Source: Longimicrobium sp. (lineage in GTDB: Bacteria; Gemmatimonadota; Gemmatimonadetes; Longimicrobiales; Longimicrobiaceae). Taken from it: 10,065 nt of DNA. Every line of letters starts with the position of its first letter. Within the stretch, counting starts at the first letter, position 1. This document shows positions 1 to 6,923 of the stretch, piece after piece. Position numbers and translations under genes: made by a program. The DNA lies in NCBI GenBank assembly GCA_030446945.1, contig JAUJMI010000100.1:1-10065 (forward strand), in the 5' to 3' direction. Below the pieces are notes generated by a model. That model did no database searches, was not told the origin of the DNA, and saw only the letters and a list, made by a program, of their open reading frames with translations.

Positions 1-51
1 CAGCCCCCCCACTTCCACCATCACGCGCGTGTATGTGGCGGCACCGGCCAT
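1..51 (-). CDS. N-terminus of a gene leaving the window (tube-protein candidate)
   Basis: Only 17 codons are visible: MAGAATYTRVMVEVGGL, from the ATG at 51 placed by the strong Shine-Dalgarno. Seventeen residues are too few to identify. In many T6SS and contractile-injection operons the inner-tube protein (Hcp/TssD) follows the sheath genes and is heavily expressed. The strong binding site and the beta-strand-like start fit that role, but this is inference from position. Confidence 0.5.
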   Translation of the reverse strand, partial: MAGAATYTRVMVEVGGL

Positions 52-54
52 ACG

Positions 55-63
55 CTCCTCCTT
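55..63 (-). promoter_or_regulatory. Strong Shine-Dalgarno for the gene at the window edge
   Basis: AAGGAGGAG on the minus strand, a near-perfect anti-16S match, ends 3 nt before the ATG at 51. It is the best ribosome binding site in the window and implies high expression of the gene that follows. Confidence 0.75.
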
Positions 64-160
64 GGGAGACAGGGTTGTGCGGGAGCGCTCCGCCCCCGGC
101 ATGTCGGTTCGCGGCGCGGCTCCTCATGCGCCGCTCGCTTCTCGTCCGGTGGGGTCGCGG

Positions 161-277
161 TCACCCGCCGGTCCATCCATGGAGCCACTCCAGCAGCCGC
201 CGGATGGCTCCGCGCGTCCCGCGGCCGGGCTCCGCGGCGCGCGCCTCCGTGCGCAGGCGGACGCGGGGCGCCGTCAC
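161..277 (-). CDS. Possible 38-residue coupled ORF after tssC
   Basis: A GTG at 277 overlaps the tssC stop as GTGA, the same arrangement seen at two other junctions in this window. It encodes 38 residues rich in Arg and Ala, ending in an amphipathic stretch RRLLEWLHGWTGG. I know no homologue, and in a GC-rich genome such short frames arise by chance. It may equally be an untranslated spacer of about 220 bp between tssC and the next gene. Confidence 0.3.
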   Translation of the reverse strand: MTAPRVRLRTEARAAEPGRGTRGAIRRLLEWLHGWTGG

Positions 278-1620
278 TGCTGCACGTCTTCCCTCGCGTC
301 CTGAAAAGGGGGTGTGTCGATCTTGAGAACGAACTGCTCTGCCGGCCCCACCGGCACCACTTCCAGGTTGATGTCCAGCACGCCGCGCGCGAACTTCGCC
401 TCGTCCATGTCGATGTCCAGGTCGAAGTTGTAGATCGTCCCCTTGCGCTTCTCGCTGTCCAGGAACTCCTCGATGGGGTTCCTCACCTGCTCCTTCACCA
501 GGTCGCGCGTCAGCCGCTGCTCGGCCACGCGCCGCAGGTACACGGCGATGCGCCGCTCCAGGTAGCGCAGCACGCGGTACGAGGTGAAGAACTTGAGCAC
601 GCCGTCGGGGTCGTGCGCCTGCGATCGGCTCCCCACGAAGCAGAGCTGGTTGTCCTCGTTGCGGATGATGGTGACGATCTGCCGCTCCATCGACAGGTGC
701 TCCATCTGCGAGATGCGCGGCTCGATGCGGGCGCGCTCGGCCCCGCGTAGCTGGCCGAAGATCATCCCCACCGGCCCCTGCGCGATCCCGCCGCCCGAAG
801 TGCGGTCCGTCCGCGCCAGCGCGCCGGCGAAGAGGAGAGAAGCGGGCCCGTACAGGTCGGCGTCGCCCTCGCCGTCCTCGAACCAGTGGCGGTCGCGCAG
901 CTTCACCCAGCCGGCCACCACCACGTCGGCGGCGGCGCGGTCCTCGGCGCGCTTCAGGAACTCGTAGGCGCCGCCGTCGGTGCGGAACTGGTCGCTCAGC
1001 GCGCGGAAGGAGGGCTCGTCGCGCAGGTCGCCCACCAGCAGCATCCCCCACTGGCCGGCGATCTCCTCCAGCCGCACGCGCACCCGGTCCGGCACGTAGC
1101 CGGGCACCACCAGGTTGCAGATGAACTGCCGGAAGTTGAACGAGTCGTTGCGGCTCTGCACGAATTCGTCGACTGCCGCGATGGTGGACGAGCCGACGTC
1201 GTTGAGGATGGCTGAGGTGTCCGCGTTGAAGAGGTAGAACTCCACCGGCGGGCGCTGCACCTGGTCGCGCACCTCGGCGTTGTCGAAGAACAGGTTCAGC
1301 AGCCGGTAGCTGCGCTCCAGCGGGCGGATCTGCTCGTACAGCTCGCCCAGCACCTGGTCGCGGACCCGCTCGGCGGCCTCGATCGCGCAGTCCAGCCGGG
1401 CCAGCGCCTGCTCGTGGCCGTCCGTCGCGCGGAGCAGCTCACTGAAGGAGGTGACGCGGTCGAGGAACTGTGCCGCCGTCCGCGGCGTGAAGATCTCGGT
1501 GAGCGCGGTGCGCGGGGGCGCGGGGTGGATGACGTTGAAGATCTCCTCGATTGCCTTCCCCGCCTGCCGCTGCCCGATGATTTCGTGCGCGGTGAGAACC
1601 TGCGTCTCGATCGTGCTCAT
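274..1620 (-). CDS. tssC: TssC/VipB-type large contractile sheath subunit, divergent
   Basis: ATG at 1620 overlaps the tssB stop; GGAGGTG (1625-1631) is 4 nt upstream; 448 residues, slightly short for TssC (about 490). The N-terminal third is helical (about 40-110). The middle (150-330) contains blocks such as FNFRQFICNLVVPGY and VTIIRNEDNQLCFVGSRSQ. The region 340-400, YRVLRYLERRIAVYLRR through EEFLDSEKRKGTIYNFD, and the closing DINLEVVPVGPAEQFVLKI (416-434) match the C-terminal sheath fold. The last block is closer in pattern to phage-tail and extracellular-injection sheaths (…VAPVKPAEF…) than to classical TssC. Adjacent TssB makes a T6SS-type assignment strong. The lineage of the system is less certain. 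The stop overlaps a GTG of a possible 38-codon ORF. What follows in the operon probably lies beyond the window. Confidence 0.88.
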   Translation of the reverse strand: MSTIETQVLTAHEIIGQRQAGKAIEEIFNVIHPAPPRTALTEIFTPRTAAQFLDRVTSFSELLRATDGHEQALARLDCAIEAAERVRDQVLGELYEQIRPLERSYRLLNLFFDNAEVRDQVQRPPVEFYLFNADTSAILNDVGSSTIAAVDEFVQSRNDSFNFRQFICNLVVPGYVPDRVRVRLEEIAGQWGMLLVGDLRDEPSFRALSDQFRTDGGAYEFLKRAEDRAAADVVVAGWVKLRDRHWFEDGEGDADLYGPASLLFAGALARTDRTSGGGIAQGPVGMIFGQLRGAERARIEPRISQMEHLSMERQIVTIIRNEDNQLCFVGSRSQAHDPDGVLKFFTSYRVLRYLERRIAVYLRRVAEQRLTRDLVKEQVRNPIEEFLDSEKRKGTIYNFDLDIDMDEAKFARGVLDINLEVVPVGPAEQFVLKIDTPPFQDAREDVQQ

Positions 1621-2090
1621 CCTTCACCTCCGCGGGCGATGCGTCGGAGCTGCTCCTGGAAGTCGGTGACCGCGCCGACAATCTCGCGGCGCTGCTCCTC
1701 GTTTTCCCAGGCGCGCTTCACCGATAGGACGCTGAAGCGCTCGCGCATGCGGTGCAGCATGTCGATTCGGCTCTGGAGATCGGCCAGGTCGTTGCGCTTC
1801 CCCCGCTCGCGGGAGCGAATCTGCCTGGGATCGAAGTCGCGCAGCGAGCGGAACTCCAGTTCCGCCGCGAACTCCGCTCCGTCGTCGCCGACGGTGGTGC
1901 GGAAGTCGAGGCGCGGGGCGAACTTCTCGAACGCCTCCGCGAGGCTCGCCACCCTGGTGGGCTGCTCGTCTTCCGGGGCTTCGCTCCCCACGCGGTCCGC
2001 CGTCATGGGGAGGATGGCGGCGGTGGTGTCCGTGGGCACCTCGCGCGGCGCCGACCGCACCCCGGCGCGGGTGACTTTCACTACCGGCAT
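1617..2090 (-). CDS. tssB: TssB/VipA-type small contractile sheath subunit
   Basis: ATG at 2090 with AAGGAGAG 6 nt upstream gives 157 residues, close to the usual length of about 160-170. Diagnostic sequence: VASLAEAFEKFAPRLDFRTT (48-66) followed by ELEFRSLRDFDP (77-88), the conserved core of the TssB family, then a charged helix (RIDMLHRMRERF) and a C-terminal helix. The protein pairs with TssC to form the sheath whose contraction drives the inner tube. TssB normally supplies the N-terminal helix recognised by ClpV in recyclable systems. Here that N-terminus is acidic and low in predicted structure (GSEAPEDEQPTR at about 35-46), worth comparing given the broken ClpV gene. The stop overlaps the tssC start (ATGA), so the two subunits should be made in coupled amounts. 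A longer in-frame reading to 2774 runs through the VWA gene and is rejected. Confidence 0.87.
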   Translation of the reverse strand: MPVVKVTRAGVRSAPREVPTDTTAAILPMTADRVGSEAPEDEQPTRVASLAEAFEKFAPRLDFRTTVGDDGAEFAAELEFRSLRDFDPRQIRSRERGKRNDLADLQSRIDMLHRMRERFSVLSVKRAWENEEQRREIVGAVTDFQEQLRRIARGGEG

Positions 2091-2185
2091 GGCTGGCTCT
2101 CCTTGGTCCGGATGTGGGCCGGGATCGCAGGAAAAGGATGCGCCCCGCTTTTGGTGGCGCGGTGGGAACTGCAGGGCCGGTGCGC
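2091..2185 (-). promoter_or_regulatory. 95-bp leader before tssB with strong ribosome binding site
   Basis: AAGGAGAG (plus-strand 2097-2104) lies 6 nt before the tssB ATG and decides that start over longer upstream readings. The rest of the leader is the only non-coding space between the VWA gene and the sheath genes, so it could hold a promoter, but I see no clear -35/-10 pair. Confidence 0.6.
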
Positions 2186-3448
2186 TCATCCGCTCCGCAC
2201 AACGATGCGGCGGACGAGTGCGGCGGTGACGTCGCTCGGGCGGCGCGGGGGTGCCTCGCGAACACCCGCTCGGATGCCGCTGCCCTCGGAAGCCCTCCGC
2301 GGCAGGGGCGTCGCGACAGGCGCCCGGCGCACGGGCCAGATCAGGGGCGGCACGATCCACCAGAGGACCGCCAGGAGTGCGGCCAGGATGGCGTACACCG
2401 GCAGGGTGCCGCCGGCCGGCGGCTCGTCTCGCATCGCGGCGAGTGCGGCGAGCGGACGGGACGGGCTCGCCACTCCGGCGAAGGCGGGGAGCGCCATCAG
2501 CGGCGGGCGCCAGCGCGCAGTGTGCGGTGGACCCGCCGTGCCGCCGACGGCGTGCTCGACACGAATCGCCGCTTCGCCGCGGGCCAGGCGGGCGCGCGCA
2601 TCGGCCGGGAGGACCGCCGTCACCTGCTGGGTGGATGCGAGGGAGCCGCGCAGCTCGCCCAGCGTGCGGCCCAGGCGAACGGGGTCGAAGGCCACCGTGT
2701 ACGGCGTTCCCATCGGCCCGGCGAGCGCGGCGAGCTCGCCCGCGTCCACGCCGTTGCCGATCCCCACCATCCACACCGGGACGCCGCCGCGGCGCACCGC
2801 ATCGACGGCTCGTTCGCGCCCCTGCGGGCCTGCCAGCAGCCCCGGATCGTCACCGGGGTGGCCGACGTCGTTGCGGCCGTCGGTGAGCACCAGTAGGACT
2901 CCCCGCGCTCGGTTCGGCGCGGCTCCGAGGCGCGCCGCCAGCACTTCCGCGCCGGTGGCGACGGCGCTGTAGAGGCCGGTGTTTCCCGCGGGGGCCGGGA
3001 GGCCGTCCATCCCGACTTCCGCCTGGGCGGGGGTGCCGAAGCGCGCACCGCGGATCCCGGCGGTCACGTCGCGGCTGCCAAAGGGCGCCACCGCCACCTC
3101 GCTCGCGCCCAGCCCGCGCAGGAAGGCGCGGAGGGCGGAACGCGTCTGCTGCATCCCCTCCCCGGCCATGCTCCCGCTGACGTCGAACAGCACCAGGAGG
3201 ACGAGGGGGCGCGCCGCGTTGGCCGTGCGGACGTCCACCTCGCGGAACGGGACCGCGCCCGCCGCGCCGCTCCACCGCGCCGAATCGCCCGTGCCGAGCG
3301 CCTGCGCCGCCGCGGGTGTGAGATCCACGTGCGTCCGGAAACAGGGTATGGAGCGGCCTGCTACGCAGCGAACCAGCTCCGGCTGCGCGGATGCGGGGCT
3401 CGACAACGCCGCGAGGATCGCGACGGTGCTCAAACGCGCGCTCGTCAC
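2186..3448 (-). CDS. Secreted, C-terminally anchored VWA-domain protein
   Basis: GTG at 3448 overlaps the previous TGA (GTGA), with GGGAG about 10 nt upstream; 420 residues. Signal peptide 1-22 (SPASA|Q). A von Willebrand factor A domain spans about 80-270 with a complete MIDAS: DVSGSM at 89-94, T157 within GNTGLYSA, and D190 within VLTDGRND. It therefore should bind a divalent metal and a protein ligand. Two cysteines, C28 and C36, could pair in the periplasm. A beta-rich region (about 275-345) follows, then a TM segment at about 350-371 and a basic cytosolic tail of about 50 residues. PpkA kinases of some T6SSs carry a periplasmic VWA domain in the same polypeptide. Here kinase and VWA are separate, and the basic tail could contact cytosolic partners (inference). 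The gene ends 95 bp before tssB. Confidence 0.93.
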   Translation of the reverse strand: MTSARLSTVAILAALSSPASAQPELVRCVAGRSIPCFRTHVDLTPAAAQALGTGDSARWSGAAGAVPFREVDVRTANAARPLVLLVLFDVSGSMAGEGMQQTRSALRAFLRGLGASEVAVAPFGSRDVTAGIRGARFGTPAQAEVGMDGLPAPAGNTGLYSAVATGAEVLAARLGAAPNRARGVLLVLTDGRNDVGHPGDDPGLLAGPQGRERAVDAVRRGGVPVWMVGIGNGVDAGELAALAGPMGTPYTVAFDPVRLGRTLGELRGSLASTQQVTAVLPADARARLARGEAAIRVEHAVGGTAGPPHTARWRPPLMALPAFAGVASPSRPLAALAAMRDEPPAGGTLPVYAILAALLAVLWWIVPPLIWPVRRAPVATPLPRRASEGSGIRAGVREAPPRRPSDVTAALVRRIVVRSG

Positions 3449-4566
3449 GGGCGGGGCTCCCTCAGACGGCGGAAGCGGAGGCGGACTCCGTCCAGCTCCA
3501 CCGCGTCGCCGTTGCGCAGGTCGTGCGGGCCCTGGAGCGGGAGGCCCGCCACTCTCACCGGCCCGTCGCCGGGGGTGAGCTGGCAGCGTCCGGAGTCACA
3601 GCGGAGGACGGCAGCGCCCGGAAGCGCGACCGCGCGTCCGTCCTCCAGCGCCCACTCGCGTATGTGCAACAGTGTCATCCGTCCCCGTTCGTCGCCGTCG
3701 GTGCCGAGGACCGCCTGCGCCCGCCCAAGCGCGGGGGTGTGCAGTCCGCTTCCGAGTGCCGCGCCCACCACCGCGAAGCCCAGCGCCTGCCAGATCTCAG
3801 CGGGTCCGGCGGCGGAGAAGAGGAGGGCTCCCGCCGCGCCCGCCGCGAGGCCGAACGCGGCCCCGTCCAACGCCTTCCGCACCCCGCCCGCTTCCAGCAG
3901 CCCCAGCGCCCCGCCGATCCCCGCGGCGACCATCGCCCACAAGACCGCCCGTAGAAGTAGATACCCCGGGTCGAGCACCTCGCCGAGCACGGTTCCCACC
4001 ATCGCGCCAACTCCGCCACCGACCGCACCCACCGCGATGCCGCTGGCCGCGCCGAGCCACACGCGCGCCCCTTTGCGCACCGCCGCGGCCGCGCGCACGC
4101 CCAACCCCGTGCCGGCACCGAGGAGCGCGGCGGCGGCTAGGTCGAGGGTGCGGTAGCTGGGAAGCCAGGGGCCCAGGTCGGTGAGCGTGGACGCGGCGAG
4201 CCAGCCGAGCAGCGCGCCCGCCGCGCCGGCCAGCGGGGCGGCGTACGCGGAGCGCGGGAAGTACGGCGCGAGTGGCGGCTCGGGCACGGCGGCGGGGGCG
4301 CGGGCCGGGCGCGGCCGCATGCGAAGCTCCAGCGGCCGGTCCGGGGTGACGCCGAGCGCTGCGGGCGAGCGGTCGAGCTCCATGTCGGAGCCGTTCCAGT
4401 AGACGCCCAGCTCGTCGCGCGGGCCGCCGCTCAGCAGCAGGCCGCGCTGGCGCATCTCCGCCAGGATCTGGTGCACCTGCGGCCCCAGCGACCGCTCGGG
4501 ATCGAGCGTGAAGCGGAGGCGCCTGGGACCCTCGGCGGTGGCGAACTCGACGGCGTAGGCGGGCAT
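3445..4566 (-). CDS. Beta-grasp / polytopic membrane / FHA-like protein
   Basis: Start taken as the ATG at 4566 (373 residues). An in-frame GTG at 4680 would add 38 low-complexity residues overlapping the palindromic repeat, so I reject it. There is no strong Shine-Dalgarno. Residues 1-85 look like a ubiquitin-like beta-grasp domain: two strands (YAVEFATAEG, RLRFTLDP), a helix (VHQILAEMRQRG), then a closing ALGVTPDRPLELRM, similar in layout to YukD/EsaB. A Pro-rich linker leads to residues 106-280, a Gly/Ala-rich membrane region with about six to eight hydrophobic segments, some like glycine zippers (AVGGGVGAMVG). Residues 290-368 are FHA-like: an imperfect phosphopeptide-binding half but a typical end, VAGLPLQGPHDLRNGDAVEL then VRLRF. 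The stop overlaps the VWA start (GTGA). I know no named family with this order. It may be a membrane scaffold for the signalling module. Confidence 0.8.
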   Translation of the reverse strand: MPAYAVEFATAEGPRRLRFTLDPERSLGPQVHQILAEMRQRGLLLSGGPRDELGVYWNGSDMELDRSPAALGVTPDRPLELRMRPRPARAPAAVPEPPLAPYFPRSAYAAPLAGAAGALLGWLAASTLTDLGPWLPSYRTLDLAAAALLGAGTGLGVRAAAAVRKGARVWLGAASGIAVGAVGGGVGAMVGTVLGEVLDPGYLLLRAVLWAMVAAGIGGALGLLEAGGVRKALDGAAFGLAAGAAGALLFSAAGPAEIWQALGFAVVGAALGSGLHTPALGRAQAVLGTDGDERGRMTLLHIREWALEDGRAVALPGAAVLRCDSGRCQLTPGDGPVRVAGLPLQGPHDLRNGDAVELDGVRLRFRRLREPRP

Positions 4567-4630
4567 GGATTCGCGTAGGGAGGGTTCTGGGGACGGACAG
4601 CGGTGGCGGGATCGGCGTAAAGGCGCGGAA

Positions 4631-4695
4631 TTTGGCCCCGCCGCTGGTCGCCGGGGGCTGAAGCCCCCGGCTGGAACCACGGGAAGGCGGCCAAA
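4631..4695. repeat. REP-like palindromic element
   Basis: The arms ccgggggct (4651-4659) and agcccccgg (4662-4670) are perfect reverse complements separated by 2 nt. They are nested within a wider inverted pair, tttggcc (4631-4637) and ggccaaa (4689-4695). The sequence is intergenic and resembles dispersed GC-rich palindromes I associate with Longimicrobium-type genomes. The copy number cannot be judged from one window. Confidence 0.5.
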
Positions 4696-4759
4696 GCGGG
4701 CTCGAGAAACGCGGCACTGGACCCGGAGTCCGCGCAGGCGGTCGTTGCAGCGGCCTTCA

Positions 4760-4827
4760 TTCGCTCCTGGAATGCCGCTCCCGAAATGCGCCTGCTGGTC
4801 TGCCGCTTTTGACGTTCGCTCCTGGAA
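4760..4827. repeat. 13-bp direct repeat pair
   Basis: ttcgctcctggaa occurs at 4760-4772 and again at 4815-4827, 55 bp apart start to start, in the gap just downstream of the FHA/M15-like gene. In the minus-strand direction each copy reads TTCCAGGAGCGAA. It could be an operator pair, part of a dispersed repeat, or chance. Nothing in the window decides this. Confidence 0.4.
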
Positions 4828-4846
4828 CGAGTTCCTTGCCGATCAT

Positions 4847-6025
4847 TCACTGCACCGTCCACCGGTCCCGCCGGTTCGGGAAGCGGTCGACGTGGAGGTG
4901 AAGGCCGGTGCCGGCGCGCTCGGAGAGGCCGGCCGCGTGGGCGCTGCGGATCTGGGCGCGGAGGATGGCGTCGTCCGAGAAGTCCTTGACGCGGATGCCC
5001 TCCTCGCGCATTGCGGCGGTGGCGAATCCCACCTGCTCGCGCGACAGATCCCGGACGCGCAGGTCAAGCGCGCTCCCGGCACCGTAGAGCGACAGGTGCT
5101 CGGCGTGGTCGCGGCCCGTCACCACCAGCGGGCGGCCGAAGCGTTCGCTGAAACGCTGCTGCACCCGGGCAAACCGCTCCGCGAACTGCTCCGGGCTGAT
5201 GGCGCCGCGCACGGCCGGGCGCCGGGTGGGCGCTCGCGGTGCCGCGGCGTAGCGCCCCGGGACGCGGATGCGCTTCGAGCGGTAGATCTCCGCGATGGCA
5301 CTCTCCAGCGCGGCGACGCTGCGACGCACCGCCGGGTCGTTGCGCAGCCGGCTGGTCTCAAGAGTGCTGAGGGCGTGCGCGAACTCCTTGAGCGCCGGGT
5401 CCGCCAGGCCCAACTCCAGCAGCGAGGTGCCGCGCTCGACGTGCTCGTAGGCCCTCAGGTTCAACGCGCCGAAGTGCTCGGCGTCCTCTTCGGACAGGGG
5501 GCGGCCGGCGGAGCCGCCACGGAACGCCCGCACCAGCAGCGCGCCAGAGCCGATGACGAGGAGGAGCGCGAACATGATGGCGAGCTTTGCCAGCGGACTC
5601 GGCAAGCCGCTTCCGCCGCGACGCCGGAAGCGCCTGGCGATGCGCTCGCGCAGGCTGAGGCCGCGAGGTGGCGGCGACGCGGGCTCGGGGGCGGGCGCCG
5701 GGGCGGCGCGCCCGGCGGCGCGTTCGCCCGTGGCGAAGCGGTAGGACAGGCCCGGGACCAGCTCCACTACGTCGCCGGTGCGTAGGCGCACTTCGGCCGC
5801 CACGGGCGAGCCGTTTACGCGCGGCGCAGGCTGCACCGCACGGACGGGGACGAGCCAGATGCCGTCCTCACGCTCCAAAAGGGCGACGTGGCGCTCCGCC
5901 ACACCGGGGAGGTGCAGGCGCAGTCCGCACCCGGCGCCGGTGCCCACCCAGAAGGGTGAGGTGCCCAGCGGGGCTTCGTTGCCGCGCGTGGGCGCGAGCG
6001 GGACCAGGCGGGGGCGGCTCGTCAT
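4847..6025 (-). CDS. FHA domain / TM / M15-type peptidase-like fusion
   Basis: ATG at 6025, 19 bp after the kinase stop, no clear Shine-Dalgarno; 392 residues. Residues about 24-97 form an FHA domain: WVGTGAGCGLRLHLPGV, then AERHVALL, NGSPV and LRTGDVVELV. A Pro/Ala linker and basic patch (RRFRRR) precede a TM segment at 145-167, giving cytosolic FHA and periplasmic C-terminus. Residues 175-250 are helical. Residues 290-385 resemble zinc D,D-/L,D-carboxypeptidases of the M15 clan. SLYGAGSALD at 312-321 aligns with the SxHxxGxAxD motif and HLHVD at 376-380 with the C-terminal HxH. The first metal histidine is replaced by Tyr314, while H307 and H310 lie close upstream and could substitute. Such a domain would bind or cut peptidoglycan peptides. 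TagX, a T6SS-linked peptidoglycan hydrolase as I recall, offers a functional parallel. It may be an active wall-opening enzyme or a peptidoglycan sensor. The peptidase call is from motif reading only. Confidence 0.8.
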   Translation of the reverse strand: MTSRPRLVPLAPTRGNEAPLGTSPFWVGTGAGCGLRLHLPGVAERHVALLEREDGIWLVPVRAVQPAPRVNGSPVAAEVRLRTGDVVELVPGLSYRFATGERAAGRAAPAPAPEPASPPPRGLSLRERIARRFRRRGGSGLPSPLAKLAIMFALLLVIGSGALLVRAFRGGSAGRPLSEEDAEHFGALNLRAYEHVERGTSLLELGLADPALKEFAHALSTLETSRLRNDPAVRRSVAALESAIAEIYRSKRIRVPGRYAAAPRAPTRRPAVRGAISPEQFAERFARVQQRFSERFGRPLVVTGRDHAEHLSLYGAGSALDLRVRDLSREQVGFATAAMREEGIRVKDFSDDAILRAQIRSAHAAGLSERAGTGLHLHVDRFPNRRDRWTVQ

Positions 6026-6044
6026 TGAGGCAGTCGGGCGCGGC

Positions 6045-6923
6045 TCAAGCGGGCAGGGCGAAGATCCGCGCAAGCAGCAGCGCCGTGGCGATGCACGCGG
6101 CGGCGAGGGCACGGATGACGATCGTGCTCCCCACAGCCTGGCGCGCGCGGCGTGCGAGCTCCGCGGCGGAGGCGGGGCGATCCTCCGGGCCCGGGCGTAG
6201 CGCCTCCAGGAGGAGCGCTTCGAGGGCAGGCCGGACGCGGACTCCATGTGCAGACGGTGCAAGGGGCAATTCGTGGCGGATGCGGGAGGCGAACGTCTCG
6301 TCGTCCTCGTCCGCCAGCGGCTCCCAGGGGAGGCGGGCCGTCAGCAGTTCGTAGAGCACCACGCCGAGCGCGTAGACGTCGGCGGCGGGATGGGCGGATG
6401 TGGCGGGGGCGGTCCACTGCTCGGGGGCGGCGTAGGGCGGCGATCCCGCGCGCAGCTCTTCCCAGTCGTCGCCCAGCGTCCCGCGCGAGCCGACGCGGGC
6501 GGCGACGCCGAAGTCCGCCAGCCGCAGCTCGCCGCGCGCGGTGAAGAGCACGTTCGACGGCTTCAGGTCGCGATGGACGATGCCGCGCGCGTGCAGGTGC
6601 GAAAGCACGTCCGCGAGCTGCGAAATGACGTGTACGGCCTCGGCCGGCGGGAGCGCGCCGGAGATGCGCAGGCGGTCCGCGAGAGTGCCGCCTGACGCGT
6701 AATCCAGCACGATGCCCGGCGGCTCGGCGATGGTGCCGCGGAGGCCGATTACGCCGCTGTTGCACCCGGATTTCAGGAGCGCGGCTTCGGCGCGGACCCG
6801 GGCGGCCGCGGAGTCGTCGTGGGCGGCCACGTGCTTCAGAACGAGCGGATGCCCCGCGCGGTCGCGCAACATGACCACGCGAGTCGCGCCGCGATCCGCC
6901 AGAACGCGCCAGGTGACGGTCAT
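6045..6923 (-). CDS. Tail-anchored Hanks-type Ser/Thr protein kinase (PpkA-like role)
   Basis: ATG at 6923 overlaps the stop of the preceding FHA gene (ATGA); 292 residues. Kinase motifs seen: VAIK-type lysine in LVLK (K30), likely helix-C Glu at about 46, catalytic loop HRDLKPSN at 117-124 (D119), ADFG at 136-139 (D137), GSPPYAAPEQW at 160-170, and DVYALGVVLYELLTARLPW at 182-200. The glycine-rich loop is degenerate: residues 8-19 (LADRGATRVVML) lack GxGxxG. One hydrophobic segment at 267-289 ends the protein, so it should be anchored by its tail with the kinase in the cytosol and almost no periplasmic part. This differs from PpkA of known T6SSs, where kinase, TM and VWA form one chain. Here a separate VWA protein lies downstream. 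Substrates are probably the neighbouring FHA proteins or membrane components, by analogy with PpkA-Fha1 (inference). The kinase call itself is very secure. Confidence 0.95.
   Translation of the reverse strand: MTVTWRVLADRGATRVVMLRDRAGHPLVLKHVAAHDDSAAARVRAEAALLKSGCNSGVIGLRGTIAEPPGIVLDYASGGTLADRLRISGALPPAEAVHVISQLADVLSHLHARGIVHRDLKPSNVLFTARGELRLADFGVAARVGSRGTLGDDWEELRAGSPPYAAPEQWTAPATSAHPAADVYALGVVLYELLTARLPWEPLADEDDETFASRIRHELPLAPSAHGVRVRPALEALLLEALRPGPEDRPASAAELARRARQAVGSTIVIRALAAACIATALLLARIFALPA

Larger units (their letters stand above)
4567..4846. other. Intergenic region between the FHA/M15-like and beta-grasp/FHA genes
   Basis: About 280 bp with no coding sequence I can support. It holds a 9-bp-arm palindrome (4651-4670), a flanking 7-bp inverted pair (4631-4637 and 4689-4695) and a 13-bp direct repeat (4760-4772 and 4815-4827). 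Shadow frames cross it without recognisable domains. It may hold a promoter for the downstream minus-strand genes. I could not identify a convincing -35/-10 pair, and no T-run follows the hairpin on the minus strand, so a classical intrinsic terminator is not supported. Confidence 0.7.

Noticed and set aside
21..164. 47-codon GTG ORF overlapping the stop of the 38-codon ORF
   Set aside because: It runs across the strong ribosome binding site and start at 51, is Pro/Arg-rich, and has no supporting feature beyond the overlap.
1617..2774. Longer TssB reading with an extra 228 N-terminal residues
   Set aside because: The extension runs through the VWA gene in another frame. The ATG at 2090 has a strong ribosome binding site and gives the family length.
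1752..2972. Plus-strand open frame antisense to tssB and the VWA gene
   Set aside because: Arg/Ala/Pro-rich composition with no recognisable domain, opposite two genes with clear family motifs.
4651..4670. Rho-independent terminator
   Set aside because: The stem is strong, but the loop is only 2 nt and no T-run follows on the minus strand. It is also about 180 bp past the preceding stop.
4431..4862. Minus-strand 143-codon frame across the intergenic region
   Set aside because: It spans the palindrome and overlaps the well-supported beta-grasp gene in another frame. Repeat-containing spacers often give such spurious frames.
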